A DNA stretch of 64,000 nt from Nocardioides palaemonis (GTDB lineage Bacteria > Actinomycetota > Actinomycetes > Propionibacteriales > Nocardioidaceae), in the NCBI RefSeq assembly GCF_018275325.1, contig NZ_JAGVQR010000001.1, positions 2,356,001 to 2,420,000 on the forward strand, read 5' to 3'. The notes under the pieces were generated by a model that was given only the letters and a program-made list of their open reading frames with translations, was not told the origin of the DNA and searched no databases. This document shows, one piece after another, positions 31,238-41,560 of this stretch. The position numbers were made by a program, and so were the translations under genes. Position 1 is the stretch's first letter. Every line of letters begins with the position of its first letter.

Positions 31238-32371
31238 ATGGACGCGGACCAGGTGCTGGTGCTGAACGCGGGCTCGTCGTCGTTGAAGTACCAGGTCCTC
31301 GCCGTCGACGCGACGGTCACGGTGAGGGGCCAGGTCGATCGGTTGACGCAGGAGGGTGACCACGCCCGCGCGCTGGACCGGGTCACCGCCGACCTGCGGG
31401 CGGCGGGGGTGGACGACGCCCACCTCGCCGGTGTCGGGCACCGGATCGTGCACGGTGGACCAGCCCTCACCCGCCCCGCCCGCGTCGACGCCGACGTCAT
31501 CGCCGCCGTCGAGCAGGCCGTCCACCTCGCTCCCCTCCACAACCCGCCCGCCCTCGCGGCCCTGCGCGCGGCGACCGACTGGTTGCCCGACGTGCCGCAC
31601 GTCGTCGTCGTGGACACCGGGTTCTTCGCCGACCTGCCGCCTGCCGCGTCGACCTACGCGCTGGACAGCGCCGTCGCCGCGCGCGCAGGGATCCGGCGCT
31701 ACGGCGCCCACGGCATCAGCCACCAGTACGTCGCCGCCCGGGCCGCCGAGCACCTCGGGCGCGACGACCTGCGACTGGTCACCCTGCACCTCGGCAACGG
31801 CGCCTCCGCCGCAGCGATCGACTCCGGCCGGCCGCTCGACACCTCGATGGGACTGACGCCGCTCGAGGGGCTGGTGATGGGGACGCGAGCCGGCGACCTC
31901 GACCCCGGCATCCTCGTCCACCTCGCCCGGCACGAGGGCTTCGGGACCGACGACCTAGAGGACCTGCTGCACCACAGGTCGGGGATCCTCGGCCTGACCG
32001 GGCACTCCGACTTCCGCGACCTGCAGGCCGGCGTGGACGCCGGCGACGACGCGTGCCGACTCGCGTGGGACGTCTGCTGCCACCGCATCCGCAGGTACGT
32101 CGGGGCGTACCACGCGGTGCTCGGCGGGGCCGACGCCGTCGTCCTCACCGCCGGCGTCGGCGAGAACTCCCACCGTCTCCGCCGCGACGCACTCGCGGGG
32201 CTCGAGCGGCTGGGCGTCGTCATCGATCCGGCGCGCAACGAGGCGGACGCCACCGGCACGCGGACGATCTCGACCGACGACTCCCCCGTGGCCGTGCTGG
32301 TGGTCCCGACCGACGAGGAGCGTGCGATCGCGGCGGCGACCCGAGCGCTCCTCGCCGGTGGTCCTGCCTAG
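31238..32371 (+). CDS. ackA: Acetate kinase
   Basis: 377-residue acetate kinase that makes ATP from acetyl phosphate. Motifs are [14 protein letters not shown] at the N-terminus, [57 protein letters not shown] and [16 protein letters not shown] at 31238 follows TACTGT (31225-31230) by seven bases, so a leaderless start is likely. The gene converges on phosphoketolase, and the two stop codons overlap by four bases. Since phosphoketolase yields acetyl phosphate directly, the pair forms a complete substrate-level phosphorylation step without a phosphotransacetylase. Confidence 0.95.
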   Translation: MDADQVLVLNAGSSSLKYQVLAVDATVTVRGQVDRLTQEGDHARALDRVTADLRAAGVDDAHLAGVGHRIVHGGPALTRPARVDADVIAAVEQAVHLAPLHNPPALAALRAATDWLPDVPHVVVVDTGFFADLPPAASTYALDSAVAARAGIRRYGAHGISHQYVAARAAEHLGRDDLRLVTLHLGNGASAAAIDSGRPLDTSMGLTPLEGLVMGTRAGDLDPGILVHLARHEGFGTDDLEDLLHHRSGILGLTGHSDFRDLQAGVDAGDDACRLAWDVCCHRIRRYVGAYHAVLGGADAVVLTAGVGENSHRLRRDALAGLERLGVVIDPARNEADATGTRTISTDDSPVAVLVVPTDEERAIAAATRALLAGGPA

Positions 32372-34782
32372 AGGTTGTCGGCGCCCGTGTCGGGCTCGGC
32401 GGTCGTGGACGGCGAGGCACCTCGCTCGGGCTCGGCGGTCGGGTCCCAGCGCCAGTCGCGCACCTCGGGCAGGTCGTCGCCGTGCTCGCGGGTCCACTCC
32501 CTGGCCCGCCGACGGGTGTCGACCATCAGCTGCCGCACGCGCGCCGCACGCTGGCCGAGGCCGGGCACGCGGTCGATCACGTCCATGACGAGGTGGTAGC
32601 GGTCGGTGTCGTTCATCATGACCATGTCGAAGGGCGTGGTCGTGGTGCCCTCCTCCTTGTAGCCGCGCACGTGGATGTTGTCGTGGTTGGCGCGACGGTA
32701 GGTCAGCCGGTGGATCAGCCACGGGTAGCCGTGGTAGGCGAAGATCACCGGGGTGTCGGTGGTGAACACCGCGTCGAACTCGTGGGCGCTCATGCCGTGC
32801 GGGTGCTCGCGCTCGTCCTGCAGCCGCATCAGGTCGACGACGTTGACGAACCGCACCCGCACCTCGGGCAGGTGCTCGCGCAGGAGCGACACCGCGGCCA
32901 GCGCCTCGAGGGTCGGCACGTCGCCGGCCGCCGCGACGACCACGTCGGGGTCGCCGTCGTCGTTCGACGCCCAGTCCCAGATGCCGAGCCCGCGCGCGCA
33001 GTGCAGGTCCGCCTGCTCGGCGTCGAGCCAGTCGAAGCTCGGCTGCTTGCCCGAGACCACGACGTTGACGTAGTGCTCGCTGCGCAGGCAGTGGTCCATG
33101 GTCGACAGCAGGGTGTTGGCGTCCGGCGGCAGGTAGACCCGGACGACCTCTGCCTTCTTGTTGACGACGTGGTCGATGAAGCCGGGGTCCTGGTGGGAGA
33201 AGCCGTTGTGGTCCTGGCGCCACACGTGCGAGCTGAGCAGGTAGTTGAGGCTCGCCACAGGCGGGCGCCACTCGATCTCGCGGGTCGTCTTGAGCCACTT
33301 CGCGTGCTGGTTGAGCATCGAGTCGACGAGGTGGATGAAGGCCTCGTAGCAGCTGAACAGCCCGTGCCGGCCGGTGAGCAGGTAGCCCTCCAGCCAGCCC
33401 TGGCAAGTGTGCTCGGACAGGATCTCCACGACCCGTCCGGATCGAGCGAGGTGCTCGTCGACGTCGGCGAGGTCGCCGGCCCACACCTTGTCGGTCACCT
33501 CGTAGACCGCGTCGAGGCGGTTGGAGGCCGTCTCGTCGGGGCCGAAGATGCGGAAGGTGGTGTCGTTGTCGCGCACCACGCCGACCAGCCACTGTCCCAG
33601 CACCCGCGTCGGCTCGTGGATCGAGCCGCCGGGCCGCTCCACGTCGACCGCGCTCGCGCGCCAGTCGGGCAGGCGCAGCGGGCGCTTGAGCAGCCCGCCG
33701 TTGGCGTGCGGGTTCGCGGTCGTGCGGCGGATGCCGACCGGCGCCTGGCGGGCGATCGCCTCGACCGGGCGGCCCTGCTCGTCGAACAGCTCGTCGGGAG
33801 CGTACGAGCGCAGCCACTCCTCGAGCTCGGCGCGGTGCCCGTCGTCGTCGCGGGTGCCGGCCAGCGGCACCTGGTGGGCGCGCCAGGTGCCCTCGACGGG
33901 CTTGCCGTCCACCTCCGCCGGACCGGTCCACCCCTTCGGCGTCACCAGCAGCACCATCGGCCAGGGACGGCGTTCGACCTCGCCGTCCTCGCGCGCGGCC
34001 CGCCAGGTCTCGCGGATCATGTCGTGCGCCTCGTCGAGCGCGGCGGCCATCTGGCGGTGGACGTCGGCGGGGTCGTCGCCCTCGACGGTGAGGACGTGGT
34101 GGCCGTAGCCGCGCAGCAGGCTCTCCAGCTCCTCGCGGTGGATGCGGGCGGGGATGGTGGGGTTGGCGATCTTCCAGCCGTTGAGGCTGAGGATCGGCAG
34201 CACCGCGCCGTCGTGGACGGGGTCGACGAACTTGTTGGCGTGCCAGCTCGCCGCCAGCGGCCCCGTCTCGAACTCCCCGTCGCCGACGACCGCCGTCACC
34301 ACCAGCTCCGGGTTGTCCATCGCCGCTCCGTAGGCGTGCGACAGGACGTAGCCGAGCTCGCCACCCTCGTGGATCGAGCCAGGCGTCTCCGGCGCGACGT
34401 GGCTGGGGATGCCGCCGGGGAAGGAGAACTGCCGGAACAGCCGCCCCATCCCGTCGCCGTCGCGGGTGATCGCCGGGTAGACCTCGGAGTAGGTGCCCTC
34501 CAGCCAGGCGTTGGCGACCGCGGCGGGGCCGCCGTGACCGGGCCCGCACAGCAGGATCGCGTCGACGTCGCGATCGCGGATCAGCCGGTTGAGGTGGGTC
34601 CACACGAGGTTGAGCCCTGGGGTGGTGCCCCAGTGGCCGAGCAACCGCGGCTTGATGTCCTCGCGCTCGAGGCGCCGCTCGAGCAGCGGGTTGCCGAGCA
34701 GGTAGATCTGCCCGACCGAGAGGTAGTTGGCCGCGCGGAACCACAGGTCGAGGTCGTGGACCTCGTCGTCGGTGAGGGTCAT
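32368..34782 (-). CDS. xfp: Phosphoketolase (xylulose-5-P/fructose-6-P)
   Basis: 804-residue thiamine-diphosphate enzyme that splits xylulose 5-phosphate or fructose 6-phosphate to acetyl phosphate. Visible are the N-terminal [20 protein letters not shown], the cofactor motif [35 protein letters not shown] and the C-terminal [17 protein letters not shown]. Length is normal for the family. ATG at 34782 has GAAGGAG just upstream; the frame runs much further but into the AI-2E gene. It is convergent with ackA, its metabolic partner. Confidence 0.96.
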   Translation of the reverse strand: MTLTDDEVHDLDLWFRAANYLSVGQIYLLGNPLLERRLEREDIKPRLLGHWGTTPGLNLVWTHLNRLIRDRDVDAILLCGPGHGGPAAVANAWLEGTYSEVYPAITRDGDGMGRLFRQFSFPGGIPSHVAPETPGSIHEGGELGYVLSHAYGAAMDNPELVVTAVVGDGEFETGPLAASWHANKFVDPVHDGAVLPILSLNGWKIANPTIPARIHREELESLLRGYGHHVLTVEGDDPADVHRQMAAALDEAHDMIRETWRAAREDGEVERRPWPMVLLVTPKGWTGPAEVDGKPVEGTWRAHQVPLAGTRDDDGHRAELEEWLRSYAPDELFDEQGRPVEAIARQAPVGIRRTTANPHANGGLLKRPLRLPDWRASAVDVERPGGSIHEPTRVLGQWLVGVVRDNDTTFRIFGPDETASNRLDAVYEVTDKVWAGDLADVDEHLARSGRVVEILSEHTCQGWLEGYLLTGRHGLFSCYEAFIHLVDSMLNQHAKWLKTTREIEWRPPVASLNYLLSSHVWRQDHNGFSHQDPGFIDHVVNKKAEVVRVYLPPDANTLLSTMDHCLRSEHYVNVVVSGKQPSFDWLDAEQADLHCARGLGIWDWASNDDGDPDVVVAAAGDVPTLEALAAVSLLREHLPEVRVRFVNVVDLMRLQDEREHPHGMSAHEFDAVFTTDTPVIFAYHGYPWLIHRLTYRRANHDNIHVRGYKEEGTTTTPFDMVMMNDTDRYHLVMDVIDRVPGLGQRAARVRQLMVDTRRRAREWTREHGDDLPEVRDWRWDPTAEPERGASPSTTAEPDTGADNL

Positions 34783-34924
34783 GCTCCTTCGTACCCGATC
34801 CGTCGGCGCCGGCACACCCGACCTTGGTCCCCTTCTGCTCCCGGCCGATGGTCCCGGGCCGACACGGCCCGCGGACGCTCGGACGGGCGAGGCACCCGGC
34901 CGCGACGACTGGCACAGTGACCCC

Positions 34925-36133
34925 GTGCCCGAGACCCCACCCCACCACGACCCCTCCCCCGCCCTCGCCATCGACGGGTCCGCCGCCGCGGGCCACCCGG
35001 CGCTCCCCACGAGGGAGCGCACCATCGGCGCCGGCGTCGAGTGGACCGCCCGCTGGAGCCTGCGCCTGGTCGGCATCGCGCTGGGCGCGGTCCTGCTCGG
35101 CCTGGTCGTGCAGTACACCTGGGTCATCCTCTTCCCGGTCCTGATGGCGATCATCCTGTGCACCGTGCTGGCGCCCCTGTCCGGGTTCCTCCGCAGACGT
35201 GCCCGGCTGCCAGGTGCCGCGGCCGCCGGCCTCACCGTGCTGGCCGCGATCGGGCTGGTCGTCGCGGTCGGGTTCACCATCGCGCCCTCGGTCGCCGACC
35301 AGGGCGGCAGCCTCGTCGACCGTGCCAACGAGGGGCTCCAACGGCTGCAGGACTGGGTCCAGGACTCCAGCTTCGTGTCGAAGGAGCAGGTCGACGCCGG
35401 CCTGCAGGGTCTCCAGGAGAAGCTCAGCGGCTCGGCCGGGACCATCGCCTCGGGCGTGCTGACCGGCGTCTCCACCCTCACCAACGGCCTCGTCAACCTC
35501 GTCCTCATCCTGATCCTGAGCTTCCTGTTCCTCAAGGACGGCCACCGCTTCCTGCCGTGGATGCAGCGCCTTGCCGGTCCTCGCGCCGGCGCCCACCTCG
35601 CGGAGGTCGGTCGACGCGCGTGGGCGACGCTCGGGGGCTTCATCCGCACCCAGGCGCTGGTGTCGTTCATCGACGCCGTCCTCATCGGCGGCGGCCTGCT
35701 CCTCATCGGGGTGCCGCTCGCCGTCCCGCTGGCGGTGCTGACCTTCTTCGCCGGGTTCGTGCCGATCGTCGGCGCCTTCGTCGCCGGCACCGTGGCCGTG
35801 CTGATCGCGCTGGTGTCCAACGGTCTCACCGGCGCCCTGCTCGCCCTCGCGCTGATCGTCGCGGTCCAGCAGATCGAGGGCAACGTGCTCTCCCCGATGC
35901 TGCAGTCGAAGTCGATGAACCTGCACGCCGCCGTGGTCCTGCTCTCCGTCACCCTGGGCGGCACCCTCTTCGGGATCACCGGGGCGTTCCTGGCGGTGCC
36001 GACCGTCGCCGTCCTGGCCGTCGTCGTGCGTTACCTCGACGAGGTCGTCGAGGCCCGGACGCGCCCGGCGCCGGTCCCGGTCACCCCGGACGGTGACGAG
36101 GACGATGACCACGAGCCCGAGGACGACGCCTGA
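34925..36133 (+). CDS. AI-2E family transporter (PerM-like)
   Basis: 402-residue membrane protein of the AI-2E/PerM (UPF0118) family, with about seven to eight spans. The family core is present: [20 protein letters not shown], then [40 protein letters not shown] and [21 protein letters not shown] soluble amphipathic region lies between spans 3 and 4. Members export AI-2 or act as Na+/H+ antiporters, so the substrate is open. GTG at 34925 follows a CACAGT box by six bases. The C-terminus is very acidic ([14 protein letters not shown]). Confidence 0.9.
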   Translation: MPETPPHHDPSPALAIDGSAAAGHPALPTRERTIGAGVEWTARWSLRLVGIALGAVLLGLVVQYTWVILFPVLMAIILCTVLAPLSGFLRRRARLPGAAAAGLTVLAAIGLVVAVGFTIAPSVADQGGSLVDRANEGLQRLQDWVQDSSFVSKEQVDAGLQGLQEKLSGSAGTIASGVLTGVSTLTNGLVNLVLILILSFLFLKDGHRFLPWMQRLAGPRAGAHLAEVGRRAWATLGGFIRTQALVSFIDAVLIGGGLLLIGVPLAVPLAVLTFFAGFVPIVGAFVAGTVAVLIALVSNGLTGALLALALIVAVQQIEGNVLSPMLQSKSMNLHAAVVLLSVTLGGTLFGITGAFLAVPTVAVLAVVVRYLDEVVEARTRPAPVPVTPDGDEDDDHEPEDDA

Positions 36134-36262
36134 CCCGCGCTCGCATGGCCGTCGCTCGGCCCGGGTACGAGGGCGTACGGCACCTCGAACGGTGACGTGC
36201 GTTCACGGGGCGTGGGTAGCGTCGCTGGGGACGGTCCACCCGGACCCGGCCGAGGAGGTCGC

Positions 36263-37090
36263 GTGACCACCGAGCTGTCCCCGCACCGCACCGCGGCGCT
36301 GCCCGCCGTGCGCGGCCTCGCAGCGGCGGCTCACGGCGGGCCGGCGCTCGCGGTGACGGTCCTGGCGCTCCTGCTGGTCCTCGCGCAGGACCTCGGTCCC
36401 GCGCGCGGGCTGCTCGTGGTGGCCGCCGTCCTGGCCGGGCAGCTGTCCATCGGGTGGAGCAACGACCTCGTCGACCTCGCCCGCGACTGCCTCGCCGGAC
36501 GTGACGACAAGCCCCTGGCGACGGGCGCCGTCCCGGTTGGAGTGGTCCGTGCCTGCTGCGTGGTCGCCGTCCTGGCGTGCGTCCCCCTCTCGCTGGCCTG
36601 CGGCCTCGCCGCCGGCCTCGTGCACCTCGTCTGCGTCGCGTCCGGCTGGGCCTACAACCTCGGCCTCAAGTCGACGCTGCTGTCCTGGCTCCCCTACGCC
36701 GTCGCGTTCGGCGGCCTCACCGCGTTCGTGGCCCTCGCCGGGGGCGAGGCGCCGCCGTGGTGGTGGCCGGCGGGCGGGGCGCTGCTCGGCGTCGGCGCCC
36801 ACCTTCTGAACGTCCTGCCCGACCTGGCCGACGACGCCGCCACGGGCGTACGCGGACTTCCGCACGCGCTCGGGCCGCGCTGGATCGCCCCGGTCGCGGC
36901 CGTCGTGCTCGTCGCCGCGACGGTGGTCGCCCTCGTCGGCGCCGCACCGCCCCGGCCGGTCGTCTGGGCCACCGGGGGTGCCGTGCTCGTGCTCGCCGCC
37001 GGCGTCGTCGGCCTCTCCGGCCGCCGCCCGTTCGCGGCGGCCGTCGCGATCGCGCTCGTCGACGCCGCCCTGCTGGTGGTGGCCCGGTGA
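36263..37090 (+). CDS. UbiA-family prenyltransferase
   Basis: 275-residue, about nine-span prenyltransferase, first gene of the polyketide-isoprenoid operon. The first Asp-rich motif is in GWSNDLVDLARDCLAGRDDKPL (NDxxDxxxD, binding the prenyl diphosphate via Mg2+); the second is NVLPDLADDAATGVRGLP. UbiA enzymes attach isoprenoid chains to aromatic acceptors; here the acceptor may be the product of the type III PKS two genes on. GTG at 36263 has GAGGAGG upstream. A TAGCGT box at about 36212 could be the operon promoter. The stop overlaps the next start in GTGA. Confidence 0.9.
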   Translation: MTTELSPHRTAALPAVRGLAAAAHGGPALAVTVLALLLVLAQDLGPARGLLVVAAVLAGQLSIGWSNDLVDLARDCLAGRDDKPLATGAVPVGVVRACCVVAVLACVPLSLACGLAAGLVHLVCVASGWAYNLGLKSTLLSWLPYAVAFGGLTAFVALAGGEAPPWWWPAGGALLGVGAHLLNVLPDLADDAATGVRGLPHALGPRWIAPVAAVVLVAATVVALVGAAPPRPVVWATGGAVLVLAAGVVGLSGRRPFAAAVAIALVDAALLVVAR

Positions 37091-38298
37091 CGGCACCCGA
37101 GCGCTGGGACCTCGTCGTGGTGGGCGCGGGTCCGGCCGGCGCCGCGACGGCCCTCGGCGCCCTCGCCGAGGACCCCCGCTTGCGGGTGCTCCTGCTGGAC
37201 CGCGCCGACTTCCCGCGGGACAAGTCCTGCGGCGACGGCGTCGCGCCCCACGTCCTCGACGCGCTCGCCGAGGTCGGTGCCGCGGACGTGGTCGACGGGT
37301 GGCAGCCGCTGCGCCGCCTCGTGCTGTCGCGGGGACCGCTGGCGGTCGACGGGGAGATGGAGCGCGAGGTGCACGTCGTGCCGCGACGCGTCCTCGACGC
37401 CCGCCTCGTCGAGCGGGCCGTCGCCGCGGGCGCGGTGCTGCGCCGGCACCGCGCCACCTCGCTCCACGTGGGTCGCGACGACTCGCTCGTGTCGGACGAG
37501 CTCGCCGGACGGGTCGTGGTCGGCGCGGACGGCGCGCACTCGCTCGTGCGGACCGCCCTCCTCGGACGGTCCCGCACGCCGCGCGCCATCGCGATCCGCG
37601 GCTACGCGCCGGTGCCCGCCGGCACGGAGGGACGGCAGGTGATCCGCTACGGCGAGCGCCGCCAGCCGTCGTACGCCTGGTGCTTCGACCGCGGCGACGG
37701 ACTCGCCAACGTCGGCTACGGCGAGCTCCTCCCGGGTGACCGCCGCGACGCAACGGCCGGCGGCCCGCGCCGGCGGCTCCTCCTCGACCAGCTCGAGCTC
37801 CTGGTGCCGGGCGCGGCCAGCACCGGCAGCGACTGGCGCGGTCACCACCTGCCGCTGAGCGGCTGGCGGTGGGACCAGCCCGACGGCAACGTCCTGCTCG
37901 CCGGCGACGCAGCCGGGCTGGTCAACCCGATGACCGGCGAGGGCATCTACTACGCCGTCGCGACCGGCATCGCCGCCGGACGTACGGCCGCCCGCGCCGT
38001 CGCCGCCGGCCACCCCGAGCGCGCCGGCGCCGAGCACCGCGCCCACGTCCGACGGACGCTGGGCCCCCACCTGCGCCACACCTGGACCGCGTCGCGGCTC
38101 TCCCGCTCCCCGCGGGTGGTCGACGCCGGCATCCGCGCAGCCGGGCGCGACCGGCACGCCTTCGACGCACTCGTCGAGATCGGGCTGGGCGACGGCCTGA
38201 TCGACCGCCGCCTGGCCACCGGCCTGGCCCGCTCCCTGGTCTCCCGGCGCACGACCGACCCCACGTCCGCACCCACGAGCCCGAGGTGGCCCACATGA
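37087..38298 (+). CDS. Geranylgeranyl-reductase-like FAD oxidoreductase
   Basis: 403-residue flavoprotein of the geranylgeranyl reductase family. FAD-binding motifs are [30 protein letters not shown] and [33 protein letters not shown] carries the family CGDG near the flavin. These enzymes reduce double bonds in prenyl chains of chlorophylls, archaeal lipids and menaquinone. Beside a UbiA enzyme, it probably saturates the prenyl group of the final product, but menaquinone as the substrate cannot be excluded. GTGA and ATGA overlaps bind it to both neighbours. Confidence 0.88.
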   Translation: MTAPERWDLVVVGAGPAGAATALGALAEDPRLRVLLLDRADFPRDKSCGDGVAPHVLDALAEVGAADVVDGWQPLRRLVLSRGPLAVDGEMEREVHVVPRRVLDARLVERAVAAGAVLRRHRATSLHVGRDDSLVSDELAGRVVVGADGAHSLVRTALLGRSRTPRAIAIRGYAPVPAGTEGRQVIRYGERRQPSYAWCFDRGDGLANVGYGELLPGDRRDATAGGPRRRLLLDQLELLVPGAASTGSDWRGHHLPLSGWRWDQPDGNVLLAGDAAGLVNPMTGEGIYYAVATGIAAGRTAARAVAAGHPERAGAEHRAHVRRTLGPHLRHTWTASRLSRSPRVVDAGIRAAGRDRHAFDALVEIGLGDGLIDRRLATGLARSLVSRRTTDPTSAPTSPRWPT

Positions 38299-39353
38299 GG
38301 ATCCTGACCGCACGCGGCGCACTCCCCGCGCACGTGCACCCGCAGTCCGAGATCACCGAGGCGTTCGCCGACGTGATCAGCCCCGGCAGCAGCCTTGACC
38401 GGGCGCTGCTGCGGCGCTTCCACGCCAACTGCGGCGTCGAGCAGCGCCACACCGTGCTGCCGCTCGGGGACTACGCCGCGCTCGGCGACTTCGGCCGGGC
38501 CAACGACCTGTTCATCGAGCACGCCGTCGAGCTCGGCTCGCGCGCGCTCGTCGACGCGCTCAAGGCCGCGGACCTGACCCCCTCCGACGTCGACCTGGTC
38601 GTCACCGCGACCGTCACCGGCCTCGCCGTCCCCTCGCTCGACGCCCGCATCGCCGCCCAGGTGGGGCTGCGCGAGGACGTGCGCCGGATGCCGCTCGTCG
38701 GGCTCGGGTGCGTCGCCGGCGCCGCGGGCATCGCCCGCGTGCACGACTACCTCCTGGGCCACCCGACCCACACGGCGGTGCTGGTCGCCGTCGAGCTGTG
38801 CTCGCTGACCGTCCAGCTCGACGACACGTCGGTGCCCAACCTGGTGGCCAGCGGCCTGTTCGGCGACGGCGCCTCCGCGGTCGTCGCGGTCGGCGACGAG
38901 GGCCGTCCGGGACCGGTCCGGGTGGTCGACTCACGCAGCCGGCTCTACCCCGACAGCGAGCGGACCATGGGCTTCGACGTGGCGTCCACCGGGCTGCGGA
39001 TCGTGCTCGACGCCGAGGTGCCCGCGCTGGTCGAGCGGTTCCTGCGCGAGGACGTCGACCGCTTCCTCGCCGACCACGACCTCACCCGCGCCGACGTCGG
39101 GTGGTGGGTCTGCCACCCCGGCGGCCCGAAGGTGATCGAGGCGCTCGAGTACGCGCTGGAGGTGCCGCGCGACGCGGTCCAGCTCACCTGGGACTCCCTG
39201 GCCCGGGTCGGCAACCTGTCATCGGCGTCGGTGCTGCACGTCCTCGAGGACACCCTGCGCGAGCGACCGCCCGCGCCGGGCACCCACGGCGTCCTGCTGG
39301 CGATGGGGCCGGGCTTCTGCTCCGAGCTGGTCCTGCTGGAGGCGGCGTCGTGA
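38295..39353 (+). CDS. Type III polyketide synthase
   Basis: 352-residue chalcone-synthase-fold enzyme. The catalytic triad is complete: Cys139 in [12 protein letters not shown], His274 in [10 protein letters not shown] and Asn307 in [10 protein letters not shown]. No ACP or other PKS domain is needed. Bacterial type III PKSs make alkylresorcinols, alkylpyrones, tetrahydroxynaphthalene or phloroglucinol; sequence alone does not fix the starter or product here, but the prenylation and methylation genes around it suggest a phenolic lipid. ATG at 38295 overlaps the previous stop and the gene ends inside the next start, so expression is coupled. Confidence 0.93.
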   Translation: MRILTARGALPAHVHPQSEITEAFADVISPGSSLDRALLRRFHANCGVEQRHTVLPLGDYAALGDFGRANDLFIEHAVELGSRALVDALKAADLTPSDVDLVVTATVTGLAVPSLDARIAAQVGLREDVRRMPLVGLGCVAGAAGIARVHDYLLGHPTHTAVLVAVELCSLTVQLDDTSVPNLVASGLFGDGASAVVAVGDEGRPGPVRVVDSRSRLYPDSERTMGFDVASTGLRIVLDAEVPALVERFLREDVDRFLADHDLTRADVGWWVCHPGGPKVIEALEYALEVPRDAVQLTWDSLARVGNLSSASVLHVLEDTLRERPPAPGTHGVLLAMGPGFCSELVLLEAAS

Positions 39354-39892
39354 CGACGCTGGTCGCCTTCACCGTCCTCGTCGCCCTCGTCGGCCTCGAG
39401 CGGGTCGCCGAGCTGGTCGTCTCGGTGCGCAACGCAGCCTGGAGCAGAGAGCGCGGCGGTGTCGAGACCGGCCAGGGCCACTACCCGTTCATGGTCGTCC
39501 TGCACACCGGGCTGCTCGTCGGCGCGCTGGTCGAGGCCTGGGTCCGGCGTCCCGACGTCCCCTCCGCGCTCGCGTGGTCGATGCTCGCGCTGGTGGTCGC
39601 CTCGCAGGCGCTGCGGTGGTGGTGCATCGCCACCCTCGGCCGGCGCTGGAACACCCGCGTGATCGTGGTGCCCGGCCTCGCGCCGGTGCGGTCTGGCCCC
39701 TACCGCCTGGTCCCGCACCCCAACTACGTCGCCGTGGTCGTCGAGGGTGTCGCCCTCCCGCTGGTGCACGCCGCGTGGACCACCGCGATCGTCTTCACCG
39801 TGCTCAACGCGGGCCTGCTGGCGGTCCGGATCCGCACCGAGGACGCCGCGCTGGCGAGCCTGCCGCGCGAGGACGGGCTCGCCCGTGCGTGA
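39350..39892 (+). CDS. ICMT-like membrane methyltransferase
   Basis: 180-residue integral membrane methyltransferase of the isoprenylcysteine carboxyl methyltransferase (ICMT/PEMT) fold. The SAM-binding signature is [17 protein letters not shown], preceded by [15 protein letters not shown]; the [12 protein letters not shown] start is typical of forms found beside type III PKS genes. Such enzymes methylate polyketide phenols or pyrones in some actinobacteria, for example in alkylresorcinol/alkylpyrone loci. Thus it probably O-methylates the product of this operon. The GTG at 39350 overlaps the PKS stop. Confidence 0.88.
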   Translation: MTTLVAFTVLVALVGLERVAELVVSVRNAAWSRERGGVETGQGHYPFMVVLHTGLLVGALVEAWVRRPDVPSALAWSMLALVVASQALRWWCIATLGRRWNTRVIVVPGLAPVRSGPYRLVPHPNYVAVVVEGVALPLVHAAWTTAIVFTVLNAGLLAVRIRTEDAALASLPREDGLARA

Positions 39893-40922
39893 CCTGGTGG
39901 TGGCCGGCGGCGGCCCGGTCGGGATGGCGGTGGCGCTCCACGCCCACCGGCTGGGACTCGACGTGGTGGTGCGCGAGCCGCGCACGGGTCCGATCGACAA
40001 GGCGTGCGGCGAGGGCCTGATGCCGGGCGCGGTGGCCGAGCTGGCCGACCTCGGCGTGGACCCGCCCGGCCGCGTGCTGTCCGGCATCCGGTACCTCGAC
40101 GCCACCACGTCGCGCCGGGCGAGCGCGCGCTTCTCGGCCGCGCCCGGTCGGGGCGTACGCCGCACGGTGCTGCACGACGCGCTGGCCGGGCGACTGGCCA
40201 CCGCCGGCGTCCCCGTCGAGCCGCGGGCGGTCGAGGACGTGCGGCAGACGCCCGACCACGTGCTGGTCGACGGCGAGCCCGCCCGGCACCTCGTCGCCGC
40301 GGACGGCCTGCACTCCCCCGTGCGCCGCGCGGTCGGCCTCGACGCGCCCGGTCCGGGTCCGGCTCGGTTCGGGCTGCGCTGCCACGTCGCGCAGGCGCCC
40401 TGGTCGTCCTTCGTCGAGGTGCACTGGACGCCCCGAGCCGAGGTCTACGTGACCCCGGTCGCCGAGGACCTGGTGGGCGTGGCCGCGCTCGTCGGGCGGG
40501 GCCTCCGCTTCGAGGACGTGCTCGACGAGGTGCCGGCACTGCGCGACCGGCTGACCGGCGACCGCACCCGGGTCATGGGCGCCGGGCCGCTGCGCCAGGT
40601 CGCGCGGTCGCGGGTGGCCGGACGGGTGCTGCTGGCCGGCGACGCCGGCGGCTACGTCGACGCGCTGACCGGCGAGGGCATCGCCCTCGGGCTCGCCCAG
40701 GCACGCGCCGCCGCGACCTGCATCGCCCAGGGCCGGTCGGCCGACTACGACCGGGTGGCCCAGCGCCTCGCCCGGCGCCACGAGCTGCTCACCCGCGCCC
40801 TGCTGCGCAGCACCGCGCACGCGCCGGTGCGCCGGATGCTCGTCCCGGCCGCGTCGCGGGCACCGTGGCTCTTCAGCGCCGCCGTCAACCAGCTCGCCCG
40901 ACCGATCGAGGTGCCCTCGTGA
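39885..40922 (+). CDS. FAD-dependent monooxygenase
   Basis: 345-residue flavoprotein monooxygenase. It has GGGPVGMAVALHAHRLGLDV for FAD, ADKACGEGLMP-like IDKACGEGLMPGAVAELADL, VAADGLHSPVRR and LLAGDAGGYVDALTGEGIAL. It belongs to the same broad superfamily as the reductase upstream but is shorter and divergent. In this operon it could hydroxylate the aromatic ring, for example to a quinone-forming catechol or hydroquinone. The GTG at 39885 lies eight bases within the methyltransferase gene; the stop overlaps idi in GTGA. Confidence 0.88.
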   Translation: MRDLVVAGGGPVGMAVALHAHRLGLDVVVREPRTGPIDKACGEGLMPGAVAELADLGVDPPGRVLSGIRYLDATTSRRASARFSAAPGRGVRRTVLHDALAGRLATAGVPVEPRAVEDVRQTPDHVLVDGEPARHLVAADGLHSPVRRAVGLDAPGPGPARFGLRCHVAQAPWSSFVEVHWTPRAEVYVTPVAEDLVGVAALVGRGLRFEDVLDEVPALRDRLTGDRTRVMGAGPLRQVARSRVAGRVLLAGDAGGYVDALTGEGIALGLAQARAAATCIAQGRSADYDRVAQRLARRHELLTRALLRSTAHAPVRRMLVPAASRAPWLFSAAVNQLARPIEVPS

Positions 40923-41506
40923 CCACCGACCCCGACACAGCACCGGCCGAGCTCGTCGTGCTCCTCGACGAGGACGGCCACCCCGCCGGCACCCAGGACA
41001 AGCGGACCGTCCACCACGCCGACACCCCGCTGCACCTGGCGTTCTCCTGCTACCTCTTCGACGACGACGGCCGGGTGCTCCTCACCCGCCGCGCCCTGCA
41101 CAAGGCCACCTTCCCCGGCGTCTGGACCAACGCGTGCTGCGGGCACCCCGCGCCGGGCGAGGACCTCGAGGACGCCGTACGCCGTCGCGTCCACCAGGAG
41201 CTCGGCATCGACGTGCACGACCTGCGGCTGCTGCTTCCCGCCTTCCGCTACCGCGCGGAGATGGACGGCGTCGTCGAGAACGAGATGTGCCCGGTGTTCG
41301 CGGCCCGTGTCGGCGGACCCGTGACCCCCGATCCCGACGAGGTGGAGGAGGTCGCGTGGGAGCCGTGGGAGCCGTTCCGCGGTGCCGTCCTGGACGGTTC
41401 GCGGGAGGTCTCCGTCTGGTGCCGCGAGCAGGTCCAGCAGCTGCCGGCCGACCCGGCCAGCGCACCCGCCGCGTCGCCCGCGACCCTGCCGCCGGCGGCG
41501 CGCTGA
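40919..41506 (+). CDS. idi: Isopentenyl-diphosphate delta-isomerase, type 1
   Basis: 195-residue Nudix-fold isomerase interconverting IPP and DMAPP. The catalytic Cys74 lies in WTNACCGHPAPGED, the Nudix-like helix in EDLEDAVRRRVHQELGI and the active-site Glu in VVENEMCPVF. As the last gene of the operon (GTGA overlap), it would balance the C5 precursors for the prenyl donor used by the UbiA enzyme, which supports the idea that the pathway consumes isoprenoid. A C-terminal Ala/Pro tail after about residue 175 is dispensable in the family. Confidence 0.94.
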   Translation: MTTDPDTAPAELVVLLDEDGHPAGTQDKRTVHHADTPLHLAFSCYLFDDDGRVLLTRRALHKATFPGVWTNACCGHPAPGEDLEDAVRRRVHQELGIDVHDLRLLLPAFRYRAEMDGVVENEMCPVFAARVGGPVTPDPDEVEEVAWEPWEPFRGAVLDGSREVSVWCREQVQQLPADPASAPAASPATLPPAAR

Positions 41507-41560
41507 GCCCGTCCCGCACGCCCCGTGGCGCGGCGGCCCGCGATGCCCCACCATGGCGCC

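Noticed and set aside
31955..36112. Minus-strand ORF of 1385 codons over xfp and the AI-2E gene
   Set aside because: It shadows both genes in a different frame, and the arginine-rich sequence has no family features.
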